From NCBI GenBank assembly GCA_016788685.1, contig JAEUSS010000146.1, forward strand, positions 1-15,235: DNA of 15,235 nt. The letters run 5' to 3'. Of this stretch, positions 1 through 7,458 are shown piece by piece. The position numbers and the translations under genes are program-made. This stretch comes from Prolixibacteraceae bacterium. GTDB lineage: Bacteria > Bacteroidota > Bacteroidia > Bacteroidales > Prolixibacteraceae. Under the pieces are notes generated by a model. The model was not told where the DNA came from, made no database searches, and saw only the letters and a list, made by a program, of their open reading frames with translations. How positions within the stretch are numbered: position 1 is the first letter of the stretch; each line of letters starts with the position of its first letter.

Positions 1-102
1 TAATAGAGTTTTCTGAATATTGTTTATTTGTTTTCAGGTTGAACAAAGGAAAGGCATGTTGGTGACAACAGTATGTCAGTAGGGTGGGACGGAGGCTGGT
101 TT

Positions 103-130
103 TTTGTGCCCGATGAAATTGTTATTTTTG
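103..130 (+). promoter_or_regulatory. Possible promoter of the aldehyde dehydrogenase gene
   Basis: TATTTTTG at 123-130 matches the Bacteroidota -7 consensus TAnnTTTG in full. A TTTG at 103-106 could be the -33 element, but the spacer is only 16 nt, slightly below the usual range of about 17-23. Transcription would begin near 137 and leave a leader of only about 10 nt before the ATG at 147. The rest of positions 1-102 shows no gene or structure I can support. The TAA at 1-3 could end an upstream gene, but this cannot be tested here. Confidence 0.35.
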
Positions 131-146
131 ATACAAACAAAATACC

Positions 147-1508
147 ATGCAATCAGTCAATCCATTTACCGGGCAAATCGTGGGCGTGTACCGCGAATAC
201 TCACCTGCCGAAGTTGAGGAAATTATTATCGGGGTCGACCATGCGTTTCATTCGTGGAAACTGACGGGTTTTGAGCAACGGTCGGTTTTCATGAAAAACC
301 TTCAGCATAAACTGCTTGAAAGAAAGGACGAACTGGCCGGAATAATTGTTGCCGAGATGGGAAAAATCAGGAGAGAAGCTCTTGGTGAGATTGAAAAATG
401 TGCTTCGGTCTGCGCCTTTTATGCCGAACATGCCGCATCGTTCCTGAAAAATGAGCCGGTAAAAACAGAGTACTGCGAGTCGTACATTTCGTATCGGCCT
501 GTTGGAACAATCTTAGCCGTAATGCCCTGGAATTTTCCTTTCTGGCAGGTTTTCCGTTTCCTGGCTCCGGCACTGATGGCGGGTAACACCGGCGTGCTGA
601 AACATGCCTCCAATGTTTCGGGTTGTGCCTTGGCCATTGAGCGACTGGTGCGCGAGGCCGGTTTCCCGGAGCACGTTTTCCGCACTTTGCTTATTGGCTC
701 GAAAGCGGTAAAAGCAGTGATTGAACATCCGCTGATTAAAGCGGTGACGCTCACCGGGAGCACTCCGGCTGGCAAAGCGGTGGCTTCAGTGGCCGGATCG
801 GTGCTGAAAAAATCAGTACTCGAGCTGGGAGGAAGCGACCCGTACCTGATCCTCGAAGACGCCGATATTGAAACGGCGGCCCGCCTGTGTGTAACCAGCC
901 GTTTGCTGAATGCCGGACAAAGCTGCATCGGCGCCAAGCGCTTCATTGCTGTCGATTCGGTTTACGAGGCATTTAAAGCTGAATTTGTACGTCTCATGAG
1001 CGAAGCCCGCTTTGGTGATCCGCTCGATCCGCAAACCAGTATCGGACCACTGGCGCGAACCGATTTGCGCGACGAACTGCACCAACAAGTAGAGAAAAGC
1101 AGGGAAATGGGAGCTTCCGTTCTGATCGGAGGTTACCTTCCGGAAGGAAAATCGCCTTTTTATCCGCCCACCGTTTTGGAAAATGTTGTTCCCGGAATGC
1201 CCGCTTACCACGAAGAATTATTTGGTCCGGTTGCTGTGCTGTTCAGGGTTAAAAGCCTTGAAGAAGCGGTCCGGATTGCCAACGACACGGTTTTTGGCCT
1301 GGGAGCCGGCGTTTTTACTGCCGACTTGGAAAAGGGCAGAGCGCTTGCCGAGAAAGGGCTGAATGCGGGCTGTGTGTTCGTGAACGACTTCGTCAAATCC
1401 GATCCGAGGCTCCCGTTCGGCGGAATAAAAGAAAGTGGTTACGGCCGCGAGTTGTCGGCGATAGGCATCCGCGAATTTGTGAATGTCAAAACCATCGTGG
1501 TGAAATAG
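147..1508 (+). CDS. NAD(P)-dependent aldehyde dehydrogenase, succinate-semialdehyde type
   Basis: This cytosolic enzyme of 453 aa oxidises an aldehyde to its acid with NAD(P)+. The full superfamily core is visible: PWNFPFWQ with the oxyanion Asn129, cofactor-binding Lys152 in LKHA, the glycine-rich TGSTPAG near 203-209, general base Glu226 in LELGGSDP, catalytic Cys260 in GQSCIGAKRF, Glu357 in EELFGP, and LPFGGIKESGYGRE near the C terminus. Length and motif wording resemble the short succinate-semialdehyde dehydrogenases of the E. coli Sad/YneI kind (YRPxGTILAxMPWNFP, LKHAxNVxGCA, ELGGSDP). The true substrate cannot be read from sequence, so only the superfamily is certain. The ATG at 147 gives the expected N terminus (SVNPFTG). 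The gene is convergent with the amylase gene, with 15 nt between stop codons, so it is not part of the Sus operon and has no obvious link to starch use. Confidence 0.93.
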   Translation: MQSVNPFTGQIVGVYREYSPAEVEEIIIGVDHAFHSWKLTGFEQRSVFMKNLQHKLLERKDELAGIIVAEMGKIRREALGEIEKCASVCAFYAEHAASFLKNEPVKTEYCESYISYRPVGTILAVMPWNFPFWQVFRFLAPALMAGNTGVLKHASNVSGCALAIERLVREAGFPEHVFRTLLIGSKAVKAVIEHPLIKAVTLTGSTPAGKAVASVAGSVLKKSVLELGGSDPYLILEDADIETAARLCVTSRLLNAGQSCIGAKRFIAVDSVYEAFKAEFVRLMSEARFGDPLDPQTSIGPLARTDLRDELHQQVEKSREMGASVLIGGYLPEGKSPFYPPTVLENVVPGMPAYHEELFGPVAVLFRVKSLEEAVRIANDTVFGLGAGVFTADLEKGRALAEKGLNAGCVFVNDFVKSDPRLPFGGIKESGYGRELSAIGIREFVNVKTIVVK

Positions 1509-1523
1509 TTACCGCATTTTCGT

Positions 1524-4274
1524 TCAGTTTTTAATTACTTTTTCTGTAAAAACCTGGCGGTTGGTTTGTACCCGCAACAGATACATTCCGGGTTTCAGCC
1601 TGTTGAGCTCCATAGTCAGCCGGGGCGTGTGCGGTGCCGAACGGAGCATAATCTTTCCATCGATTGAAATCAGTTCGGCAGAGCGAATGACTTCCGGCGA
1701 TTCAATCACGATGTTTTCGGTAGCCGGATTGGGGTAAAAGTGCATGTCCGAGGGGCTGATTTCTTCAGGAACGGTGGTTGCCAGATCTTTAAACGCCGGA
1801 AGTTGTTTGTCGCTGTACAGGCGGTATTCACCGGCTTTCAGGAGAATGGAAGCGTTCACATCGGTCACCGAAAGCGGAGTGCCGCTAAAAAATTCGTACC
1901 AGGTACCGGTGTGCTGAAAGCTGGGGGCGATGCTTTGGTCAGTCAGTCCGAAGTTGCCGATCAGCGTGATGTTATGGTCGGCCAGCCTGAGCTGTATTTT
2001 TTTAACGACTCCGTTCACTTGAAGGGTTTCTGTTCCTGAAGTGAAAACGTCAAACTGAGTACGCAACCGGAGCATGGCCGAATAAACGTCGAACAACTTC
2101 TGCCTTTTCGGATCGTCGAGGTAGTTCCAGAGTACCGGTTTTTCGCCTACCCGTCCGTTCTGATCAATGGAAATGTCGTAGCCCAGCTCACCAAACTGCC
2201 AGATCATCTTGGGGCCGGCCAGCGAAAGGAAGAACGTGGTTGCCAGCTGGCTGCGGGCGAGTGCGGTACTCAGGTCTTTGGTGTTGTAATTTCCCAGGGC
2301 ATTTCCGTAGGTTAGTGTTTTATACATTTGCCGTTCTTCGTCGTGACTTTCCATATAGGCCACCAGTCCCGGTTTGGTAAATCCGCGTTGCTGGTACGAT
2401 GCCCAGTTAAAGTCCGATTTACCCGATTCGTTGTAGCCCATTGCGGCTTCGTAGAAACTTCCGGAGGCATTGCCCCAGACCAGCATTCCGTTCCCGTAGG
2501 CTGCCAGTTCCTTTTCTTCGGTATTGGCGGCAAAATGCTCGAGAATAACCAAAGCATTGGGATTAACTTCCCAGATTTTATCGGCCATTCGTTTCAGGAT
2601 AGCAATCCGGGAGGCATCGTAACCCGATCCGTCGCCGGGAGTATTGGTAAACCCTTTGGTAAAGTCGAAGCGGAAACCGTCAACTTTGTATTCAGTCAGC
2701 CAGTATTTGGTCACACGGTCGACAAAATCTTTGGTCGCCTGACTTTCGTGATTAAAGTCGGAACCCCAGCTGTAGGCTGTATTTGGCGAGGTTTCGTTGA
2801 ACCACGGATTGTTGGCTGCCGGGCGGTTTAGGGCTTCGTTCCAGTACATTTTCACCATGGGCGACGAATTGTAGGAGTGGTTCAGTACCATGTCCTGAAT
2901 GACGATGAAGCCCTGTTTGTGAGCCTCGTCAATCAGTGCTTTCAGGTCGTCTTTAGTTCCGTAGGCTTTGTCCGGAGCGAAATAGAAATTCGGGTTGTAT
3001 CCCCAGCTGTTGTTTCCTTCAAACTCGTTGAAAGGCATTAGTTCGATCGTGTTTATGCCCAGTCGTTTCAGGTAATCGAGTTTGGCCTGAACAGCTTTGA
3101 ACGATTTTTCGGCAGTGAAATCGCGGATCAGCAGTTCGTAAACCGAGAGTTTACTGACCGGGGGAATTGTATACGAAGTTGTTTTCCACGAATAAGGTGT
3201 TTGTGCGGTTTGAAGCACCGAAGCGCGGTCAGCCGCTTTTCCTTCAGGATAAGGCAACAGGTTTGGATAAATGGTTGAGGAAATGTATTTGTCGTCGTAA
3301 GGGTCCGAAATTTTGTCGGCATACGGATCGGCCACTTTCAGGGTTCCGTCAATGAGGTATTGGAAGATGTATTCTTTTTTCGGGACCAGGTTTTCGATTT
3401 TAAGCCAGAAGTAATCGCCGTCTTTTTTCATTTGGTAGCTGTTCTGGGGGTACCAGTTGTTGAAGTCGCCGGTAACGAAGATGTGCTTTTTAGCGGGGGC
3501 ATAAACGATGAGTGTTGCCGATTGGTCGTCGGTATAATTGATGCCGGCTTGTAAGCCTGCAGGCTTGGCCTCGTTAACGGTGGTTTCGCGGACACAAACG
3601 TAAACAGAGTCTTGTTTTATGGTGGTGTTTTGTGTCGCTTTTACTTTCAGCCAGTAATTTCCGGCATCGGCAAAGGTCATGTTTTGGGTGATTGAAGTTC
3701 CGCTTTGTGATGCAATTTCCTGATTGTTTCGGTACAGTTTCAGGTCAGCTGAAACCGAAGCTGAGGCAGTGAAGGCAAAGGTTTCTTTTTTTTCGAATAC
3801 GTTGATCCGGGAGGGCGAAGAGATACTGACATTCAGGCCTTCGGCGTAAACAGCTACAAAAATATCTTTATCTCCGGTTGCTTTTCCGGTTTTGGTTCCG
3901 TCGGTATTCCGGAAAACAAATGCTAGTTGCTTAATGGTTTCTCCGGAAGGGACCCCGTAAAAACTCCGGATGTCCGGGCTTATTTCGAGGGTATAAGTGT
4001 TTGCGGTAACACGGGTAAGTTTTGCTTTTGGGAGGTTTGTTGTCCAGGGCGCAATCACATATTTCCAATCGGTTGACGAAGTGCTTTTATCAGTAATAAC
4101 GCCGGTATGGGCATATACATCGCCGGTAAAGTCTTTCAGGCCGGCACTTCCCTGCGTTGCATCAAAAGTAATGGTTACCGCTTTGTTGTCGTTAGGCAAG
4201 GCCGGGTTGGTGGTTACCTGGGCAAAGCCGGGGATGACAAACAGAAAAAAAATCAGGAAAAGGGAACGTTTCAT
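1524..4274 (-). CDS. Secreted multidomain GH13 alpha-amylase with T9SS sorting domain
   Basis: This 916-aa enzyme should hydrolyse alpha-1,4-glucan outside the cell, filling the role of SusG. Domains in order: signal peptide 1-19 (ending GFA-Q, no lipobox Cys); an N-terminal beta module 30-145; an Ig-like stretch 147-228; a CBM48/E-set-like domain 250-330 (GDFNNW near 269-274); the GH13 barrel about 375-740; a C-terminal beta domain about 745-822; and a type A T9SS sorting domain about 845-916 (FYPNPATENI near its start, LKPGMYLLRV near its end). All GH13 catalytic regions are intact: DMVLNH with Asp461, nucleophile Asp537 in GFRFDFTKG, acid/base Glu579 in ILEH, and Asp645 in ESHD. Lys-Gly rather than Lys-His after the nucleophile is also seen in plant and archaeal alpha-amylases. 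It is the last gene of the Sus operon, 59 nt after the SusE/F gene and behind a terminator. Cleavage specificity (starch, pullulan or maltodextrin) is not determined. Confidence 0.94.
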   Translation of the reverse strand: MKRSLFLIFFLFVIPGFAQVTTNPALPNDNKAVTITFDATQGSAGLKDFTGDVYAHTGVITDKSTSSTDWKYVIAPWTTNLPKAKLTRVTANTYTLEISPDIRSFYGVPSGETIKQLAFVFRNTDGTKTGKATGDKDIFVAVYAEGLNVSISSPSRINVFEKKETFAFTASASVSADLKLYRNNQEIASQSGTSITQNMTFADAGNYWLKVKATQNTTIKQDSVYVCVRETTVNEAKPAGLQAGINYTDDQSATLIVYAPAKKHIFVTGDFNNWYPQNSYQMKKDGDYFWLKIENLVPKKEYIFQYLIDGTLKVADPYADKISDPYDDKYISSTIYPNLLPYPEGKAADRASVLQTAQTPYSWKTTSYTIPPVSKLSVYELLIRDFTAEKSFKAVQAKLDYLKRLGINTIELMPFNEFEGNNSWGYNPNFYFAPDKAYGTKDDLKALIDEAHKQGFIVIQDMVLNHSYNSSPMVKMYWNEALNRPAANNPWFNETSPNTAYSWGSDFNHESQATKDFVDRVTKYWLTEYKVDGFRFDFTKGFTNTPGDGSGYDASRIAILKRMADKIWEVNPNALVILEHFAANTEEKELAAYGNGMLVWGNASGSFYEAAMGYNESGKSDFNWASYQQRGFTKPGLVAYMESHDEERQMYKTLTYGNALGNYNTKDLSTALARSQLATTFFLSLAGPKMIWQFGELGYDISIDQNGRVGEKPVLWNYLDDPKRQKLFDVYSAMLRLRTQFDVFTSGTETLQVNGVVKKIQLRLADHNITLIGNFGLTDQSIAPSFQHTGTWYEFFSGTPLSVTDVNASILLKAGEYRLYSDKQLPAFKDLATTVPEEISPSDMHFYPNPATENIVIESPEVIRSAELISIDGKIMLRSAPHTPRLTMELNRLKPGMYLLRVQTNRQVFTEKVIKN

Positions 4275-4280
4275 AGGTCG

Positions 4281-4317
4281 TATAAAAGAAAAAGCGCACC
4301 CCCGAAAGGATGCGCTT
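4281..4317 (-). terminator. Intrinsic terminator/attenuator between SusE/F-like gene and amylase
   Basis: Read on the minus strand, an 11-bp stem runs from 4317 to 4292: AAGCGCA then UCCU, a UUCG tetraloop, then GGGG and UGCGCUU. The only non-Watson-Crick pairs are two G-U wobbles. These would be C/A mismatches in plus-strand RNA, so the element is built for minus-strand transcription. It is followed directly by UUUCUUUUAUA (4291-4281). The stem starts 16 nt after the SusE/F stop codon, and the U-rich tail ends 6 nt before the amylase ATG. I see no TAnnTTTG promoter between terminator and amylase, so the amylase probably depends on read-through. Confidence 0.85.
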
Positions 4318-4333
4318 ATAAGTTGCTGAATCT

Positions 4334-6040
4334 TTACTTTGCAGTAATGGTATATTTGAATCCGGTTGCCGAATTCAATATGAGTTCAATGTGGTAAGTT
4401 CCGGCAGTAACAGCGATGTTATCTCCTCCGTACTCCAGAGAGCCATTTGCACCGTTATCGCCAAAATTAATTGCCCAGTCATCGTTGGCGCGGAACTTAA
4501 TGAGTCCGTTGGTCAGCGTAACATCTGCCTTCCAGACGTATTCGCCTTTGGCGGCAGTGAAGGTCATGTTTGTGTCTTCGCCCCAACCGCCCGGAGTTGC
4601 ATCGCCAATAATTCCCCATGCGGTTTCAACAACTGTGTAGGTAAAGTCGTTCATGTTGGTACGAACACGGTAAAATCCATCTTTGGTTACCGACAGGTTG
4701 TCTTCGTCAGTCTGAGCCAGTGAGCCTGCAGTTGTTTTGCTGGCACCAAGGTCGCCGTCCCATCCGCTCTTCTGCGGAACGAATTTGAAGCCCGATCCAT
4801 CTACGGTTATGTATTGGTAGGTGTCATACACTCCTGTTTCAACCATTTGCATTGCGATTGCATCGCCCGGGCTCCACCCGGCTACCACCGAACCTCCCAG
4901 AATTTTCGGGCTGTCGGATACGGTAATTGTTTTGCTGTTTAAATCTACAATGACAAAATAGTAGCCGTCACTTGTGCCTGAATTTTTAAAGTTACCTCCA
5001 TCGACAGCCGTACATCCGATAAAGCTTGTAAACAGGTTAGCTCCCATACCGTTGTCCCAACTTCCTTTTTCGGGGAAGAATTTGAATTCTTTATCGGCTT
5101 TCAGTTGGAAGGCGCCAGCCCAAACGTTTGGAGATATGAAATTCATTTCCAGAGCATTGTTAATGTCCCAGCCCACAGACGTTGCTTCGCCAACAATATA
5201 TATGGGTTTCCGCCAGTTCGCAAATTCAATAAAGATCTGGAAGGTTTCGTTCATCCATTCCTGATCAGCGCTAAAGGCTTTTACGGTCCAGGCATATGCC
5301 CCGGCGGCAATCTTATTCTGATCGAACAGGATTTTCCATTGAGCATGTGTCAATGAAATCTGGCTGGCTTTTCCTTCATTATCGGCACTTAAAGTTAATA
5401 GCGGACTAGAGAAGTCTCCGTTTTGCTTGTCGATATACAACTTGTAAGTTACATTTTTTGAAGTTGTTACGGCGTCATTCCAATCAAAAACCAACTGTTC
5501 GTTTTCGGTACTTCCATTGAGCAGAATAATACTCTTATCCAGCGGTTTAAGTAGAGTAAAATCGCTGACGCCATCGGCGCTGAGCGACAGTTTCAGGTAA
5601 TTGGCTACCTGTCCCATTTTTACGTTAGGCGAACCGTTTTCAGCCTTTACATTCCATTTTACCGATACGACTCCGGTGTTTCCGCCTTTGCCGTAAATTT
5701 GTTTCAGTTCATCAAATGTGAGGGTAGCTTTGTTCAACGCTCCCGATTCATCAGAAGCTTTTGTCCAGAGGGGTTTCGAGAAATCACCGTCAGGAAGATC
5801 AAATTCAATGGTGTATTTGATCGAACTTCCCAACCCTGATTCGGCTTTTGCCCAGGAAAAAGTATAAGGTTCGGTGAGTGCTCCGGTGTTGATTTTTACC
5901 GTGACGTTATTTTCCGGACCGGCCAATTCAAAGGCGGTAATAGACTCTCCTTTGACTGTGAAATCGCCAATATCTTCAGTACAGGAGGCGAAGATTGTAA
6001 CAATGGCAATTAACAAGATATATTTTACTAGCTTATTCAT
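4334..6040 (-). CDS. SusE/SusF-like starch-binding surface lipoprotein
   Basis: This 568-aa outer-membrane lipoprotein is predicted to bind starch at the cell surface. The signal peptide ends in the lipobox FASC with Cys20, followed by TED, an acidic start compatible with Bacteroidota surface-export signals. Two SusE-type Ig-like domains follow at about 55-155 and 180-273; both carry the pattern Y-x-[IL]-x-[IF]-D with a later GDFS-x-PL, and both end in an alternating-residue strand. Three carbohydrate-binding-like repeats then fill 279-376, 379-471 and 474-567. Each begins with a GW-containing strand (VGWD, AGWSPGD, GGWGED) and has an FKF or IKF strand in its middle. B. thetaiotaomicron SusE has two such binding domains and SusF three, so this protein joins a SusE-like front to a SusF-like number of binding modules. 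It follows the SusE-position gene by 29 nt. Confidence 0.87.
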   Translation of the reverse strand: MNKLVKYILLIAIVTIFASCTEDIGDFTVKGESITAFELAGPENNVTVKINTGALTEPYTFSWAKAESGLGSSIKYTIEFDLPDGDFSKPLWTKASDESGALNKATLTFDELKQIYGKGGNTGVVSVKWNVKAENGSPNVKMGQVANYLKLSLSADGVSDFTLLKPLDKSIILLNGSTENEQLVFDWNDAVTTSKNVTYKLYIDKQNGDFSSPLLTLSADNEGKASQISLTHAQWKILFDQNKIAAGAYAWTVKAFSADQEWMNETFQIFIEFANWRKPIYIVGEATSVGWDINNALEMNFISPNVWAGAFQLKADKEFKFFPEKGSWDNGMGANLFTSFIGCTAVDGGNFKNSGTSDGYYFVIVDLNSKTITVSDSPKILGGSVVAGWSPGDAIAMQMVETGVYDTYQYITVDGSGFKFVPQKSGWDGDLGASKTTAGSLAQTDEDNLSVTKDGFYRVRTNMNDFTYTVVETAWGIIGDATPGGWGEDTNMTFTAAKGEYVWKADVTLTNGLIKFRANDDWAINFGDNGANGSLEYGGDNIAVTAGTYHIELILNSATGFKYTITAK

Positions 6041-6069
6041 AATTTGTCTGTTTTATTGTTTGCCATTCA

Positions 6070-6945
6070 TTATTCATACTGTTGGAAACCAAATTCAAAA
6101 GGCTTCGAGTTGACCGTTGTATTTCCACCGGCCTGATCATAAACTACTCCTGAAAATACGATCCGGCAGTTGGCAACATCGCTCAGGCTCACTCCGGTTG
6201 GTAAAGTGCCGACCATTTCCGGAAGAAAAGTAAAGGCATATTCTTTTTCCGGAGTGTATCGGGTAACTATCTTATCAACAGTCAGTATTGTGGTATTGTT
6301 GGCTGTCAGCAGGGTGACACTGGCTGTGATTTTGTCAGCGATCCTCAGTTTCTGATCTTCGCCTGATTCAATCAGGCTCAGGTTCAGATAAGCTGTAACC
6401 ACATCCCGGTTTGAAACTTTGGCAGGAAACGTCCGGAAGTAGGCGGGGGTGAACTCAAGCGGGAGCAAGGTAATTTTGGTTTTGAGGTCTCCGGGGGTTT
6501 GTTTACTTCCATCCTGCGACCGAAGCAGGAACCCTATTTCCTTGATTTTCCCGGGGGCATCAGCAACACCAAATAACTCGGCCATGTTGTTGAATGTTAC
6601 CTGGACTCCGTTGCGGGTGACGGTTTTCGGCAAAGAGAGTTTAAACTTGTTTGGACTTCCGGCCACAGCTTCGAGTTTGGCATTCTGAGAGATACTTCCC
6701 CAGTTTGGGGTTCCCTGATCATAGTCCAGAAGTGATTCTGAAGGATTTAATCCCGGAGCCCAGGCCCAGATGTATACATCGGTTAGTCCTTCAACAGCCG
6801 ATCCGGTGACATCAAAAACGATGGATACGTTTTCGGTTAAAGCGTCAATCTCAGCAGGACTTACTGTAAATTTCGGCAGGGCAGTCTGTGCATGAATCGT
6901 AAACGCACTCATTACGATTATTAGTAAGACGGTTAACTTTTTCAT
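6070..6945 (-). CDS. Secreted non-lipidated protein in the SusE position, sharing a module with the amylase
   Basis: This 291-aa exported protein has no assigned function. Residues 1-19 form a signal peptide (AFTIHA-Q) with no lipobox Cys, so it should be soluble or attached non-covalently. It has no T9SS tail. Residues 36-165 align by eye with residues 30-145 of the amylase: both have V-x-I-x-FD-x-T near the start, a DVY strand, a Trp, an FGV turn, and IK followed by R-x-x-DG-x-K. Residues 170-291 form a second beta-rich domain (FRTFPAKVSNRD onward) that I do not recognise. The gene lies 6 nt after the small lipoprotein gene and 29 nt before the SusE/F-like gene. The shared module and location suggest a starch-binding or amylase-docking accessory, which is inference. 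Confidence 0.8.
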   Translation of the reverse strand: MKKLTVLLIIVMSAFTIHAQTALPKFTVSPAEIDALTENVSIVFDVTGSAVEGLTDVYIWAWAPGLNPSESLLDYDQGTPNWGSISQNAKLEAVAGSPNKFKLSLPKTVTRNGVQVTFNNMAELFGVADAPGKIKEIGFLLRSQDGSKQTPGDLKTKITLLPLEFTPAYFRTFPAKVSNRDVVTAYLNLSLIESGEDQKLRIADKITASVTLLTANNTTILTVDKIVTRYTPEKEYAFTFLPEMVGTLPTGVSLSDVANCRIVFSGVVYDQAGGNTTVNSKPFEFGFQQYE

Positions 6946-6951
6946 AATCGG

Positions 6952-7446
6952 CTATTTTTTTGTAAGAGAATACACATATTTAATTTTAATCTTGCCGGTA
7001 TCTGCCTGTTTGCGCTCTTCTTTGAACTGCACTTTGCCAATAATCACATCAGAAAGGCTTCCGAGGGCAATTTTTTGCGTTTTACCGCTATTGGAAAGCA
7101 GAATAGCCGAAGGAAATTTTTCATCGTCCAAAGTCCAGTTTCCGCTGGCCATCATCTGTACGTACGAATTTCCTTTGTTGGTAGAGAATGTTCCATCGGC
7201 GTTAAATGTGATGGAAAAATCGGTGTAGGCATGTCCGGCAAATACCGTCGTCAGATCCATGCGTGTAGCAAAATCCGGGAAATTCTTCGATTCGGCTTCG
7301 GCATCTATCTGCTCAAATTTTACCAGGTTCCAGGTTCCTGAAAGCATGGGTTTATAATCCGTTTTTTCACCGATTGGCGGAATCTCATCTGGCTGACAAG
7401 AGAAAACCAGAAGGGATATAAATAATACAGCGAATATATTTTTCAT
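6952..7446 (-). CDS. Small lipocalin-like lipoprotein (DUF5004-like)
   Basis: This 164-aa lipoprotein is inserted between susD and the SusE-position gene, with 12 nt before it and 6 nt after. The signal peptide ends in the lipobox VFSC with Cys17, followed by QPDE, an acidic start compatible with surface exposure. The mature part has the lipocalin-like opening SGTWNLVKFEQ, a central FNADGTF strand turn, and a GNWTLDD strand, as in the small beta-barrel lipoproteins of Bacteroidota (DUF5004 and related lipocalin-like families). The family name is recalled from pattern, not from a search. No catalytic motif is visible. Its place in the operon suggests a structural or glycan-binding part of the SusCDEF surface complex, but no function is established. 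Confidence 0.78.
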   Translation of the reverse strand: MKNIFAVLFISLLVFSCQPDEIPPIGEKTDYKPMLSGTWNLVKFEQIDAEAESKNFPDFATRMDLTTVFAGHAYTDFSITFNADGTFSTNKGNSYVQMMASGNWTLDDEKFPSAILLSNSGKTQKIALGSLSDVIIGKVQFKEERKQADTGKIKIKYVYSLTKK

Positions 7447-7458
7447 AATTCTTTAGAT

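Noticed and set aside
73..264. Small plus-strand frame of 63 aa overlapping the aldehyde dehydrogenase start
   Set aside because: It is out of frame with the real gene, overlaps it by more than 100 nt, and has no signal, domain or sensible start context.
419..946. Minus-strand open frame of 175 aa inside the aldehyde dehydrogenase gene
   Set aside because: It is antisense to a gene with every catalytic motif intact, and its translation is rich in Ser, Arg and Thr with no domain pattern.
1527..1553. Inverted repeat GTTTTTA/TAAAAAC as a bidirectional terminator between the convergent genes
   Set aside because: The stem is almost entirely A-T with a 13-nt loop, lies within the amylase coding end, and has no clean U-run after it in either direction.
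2328..2831. Plus-strand open frame of 167 aa inside the amylase gene
   Set aside because: It lies opposite the GH13 catalytic core, has no recognisable domain, and is a shadow of conserved coding sequence.
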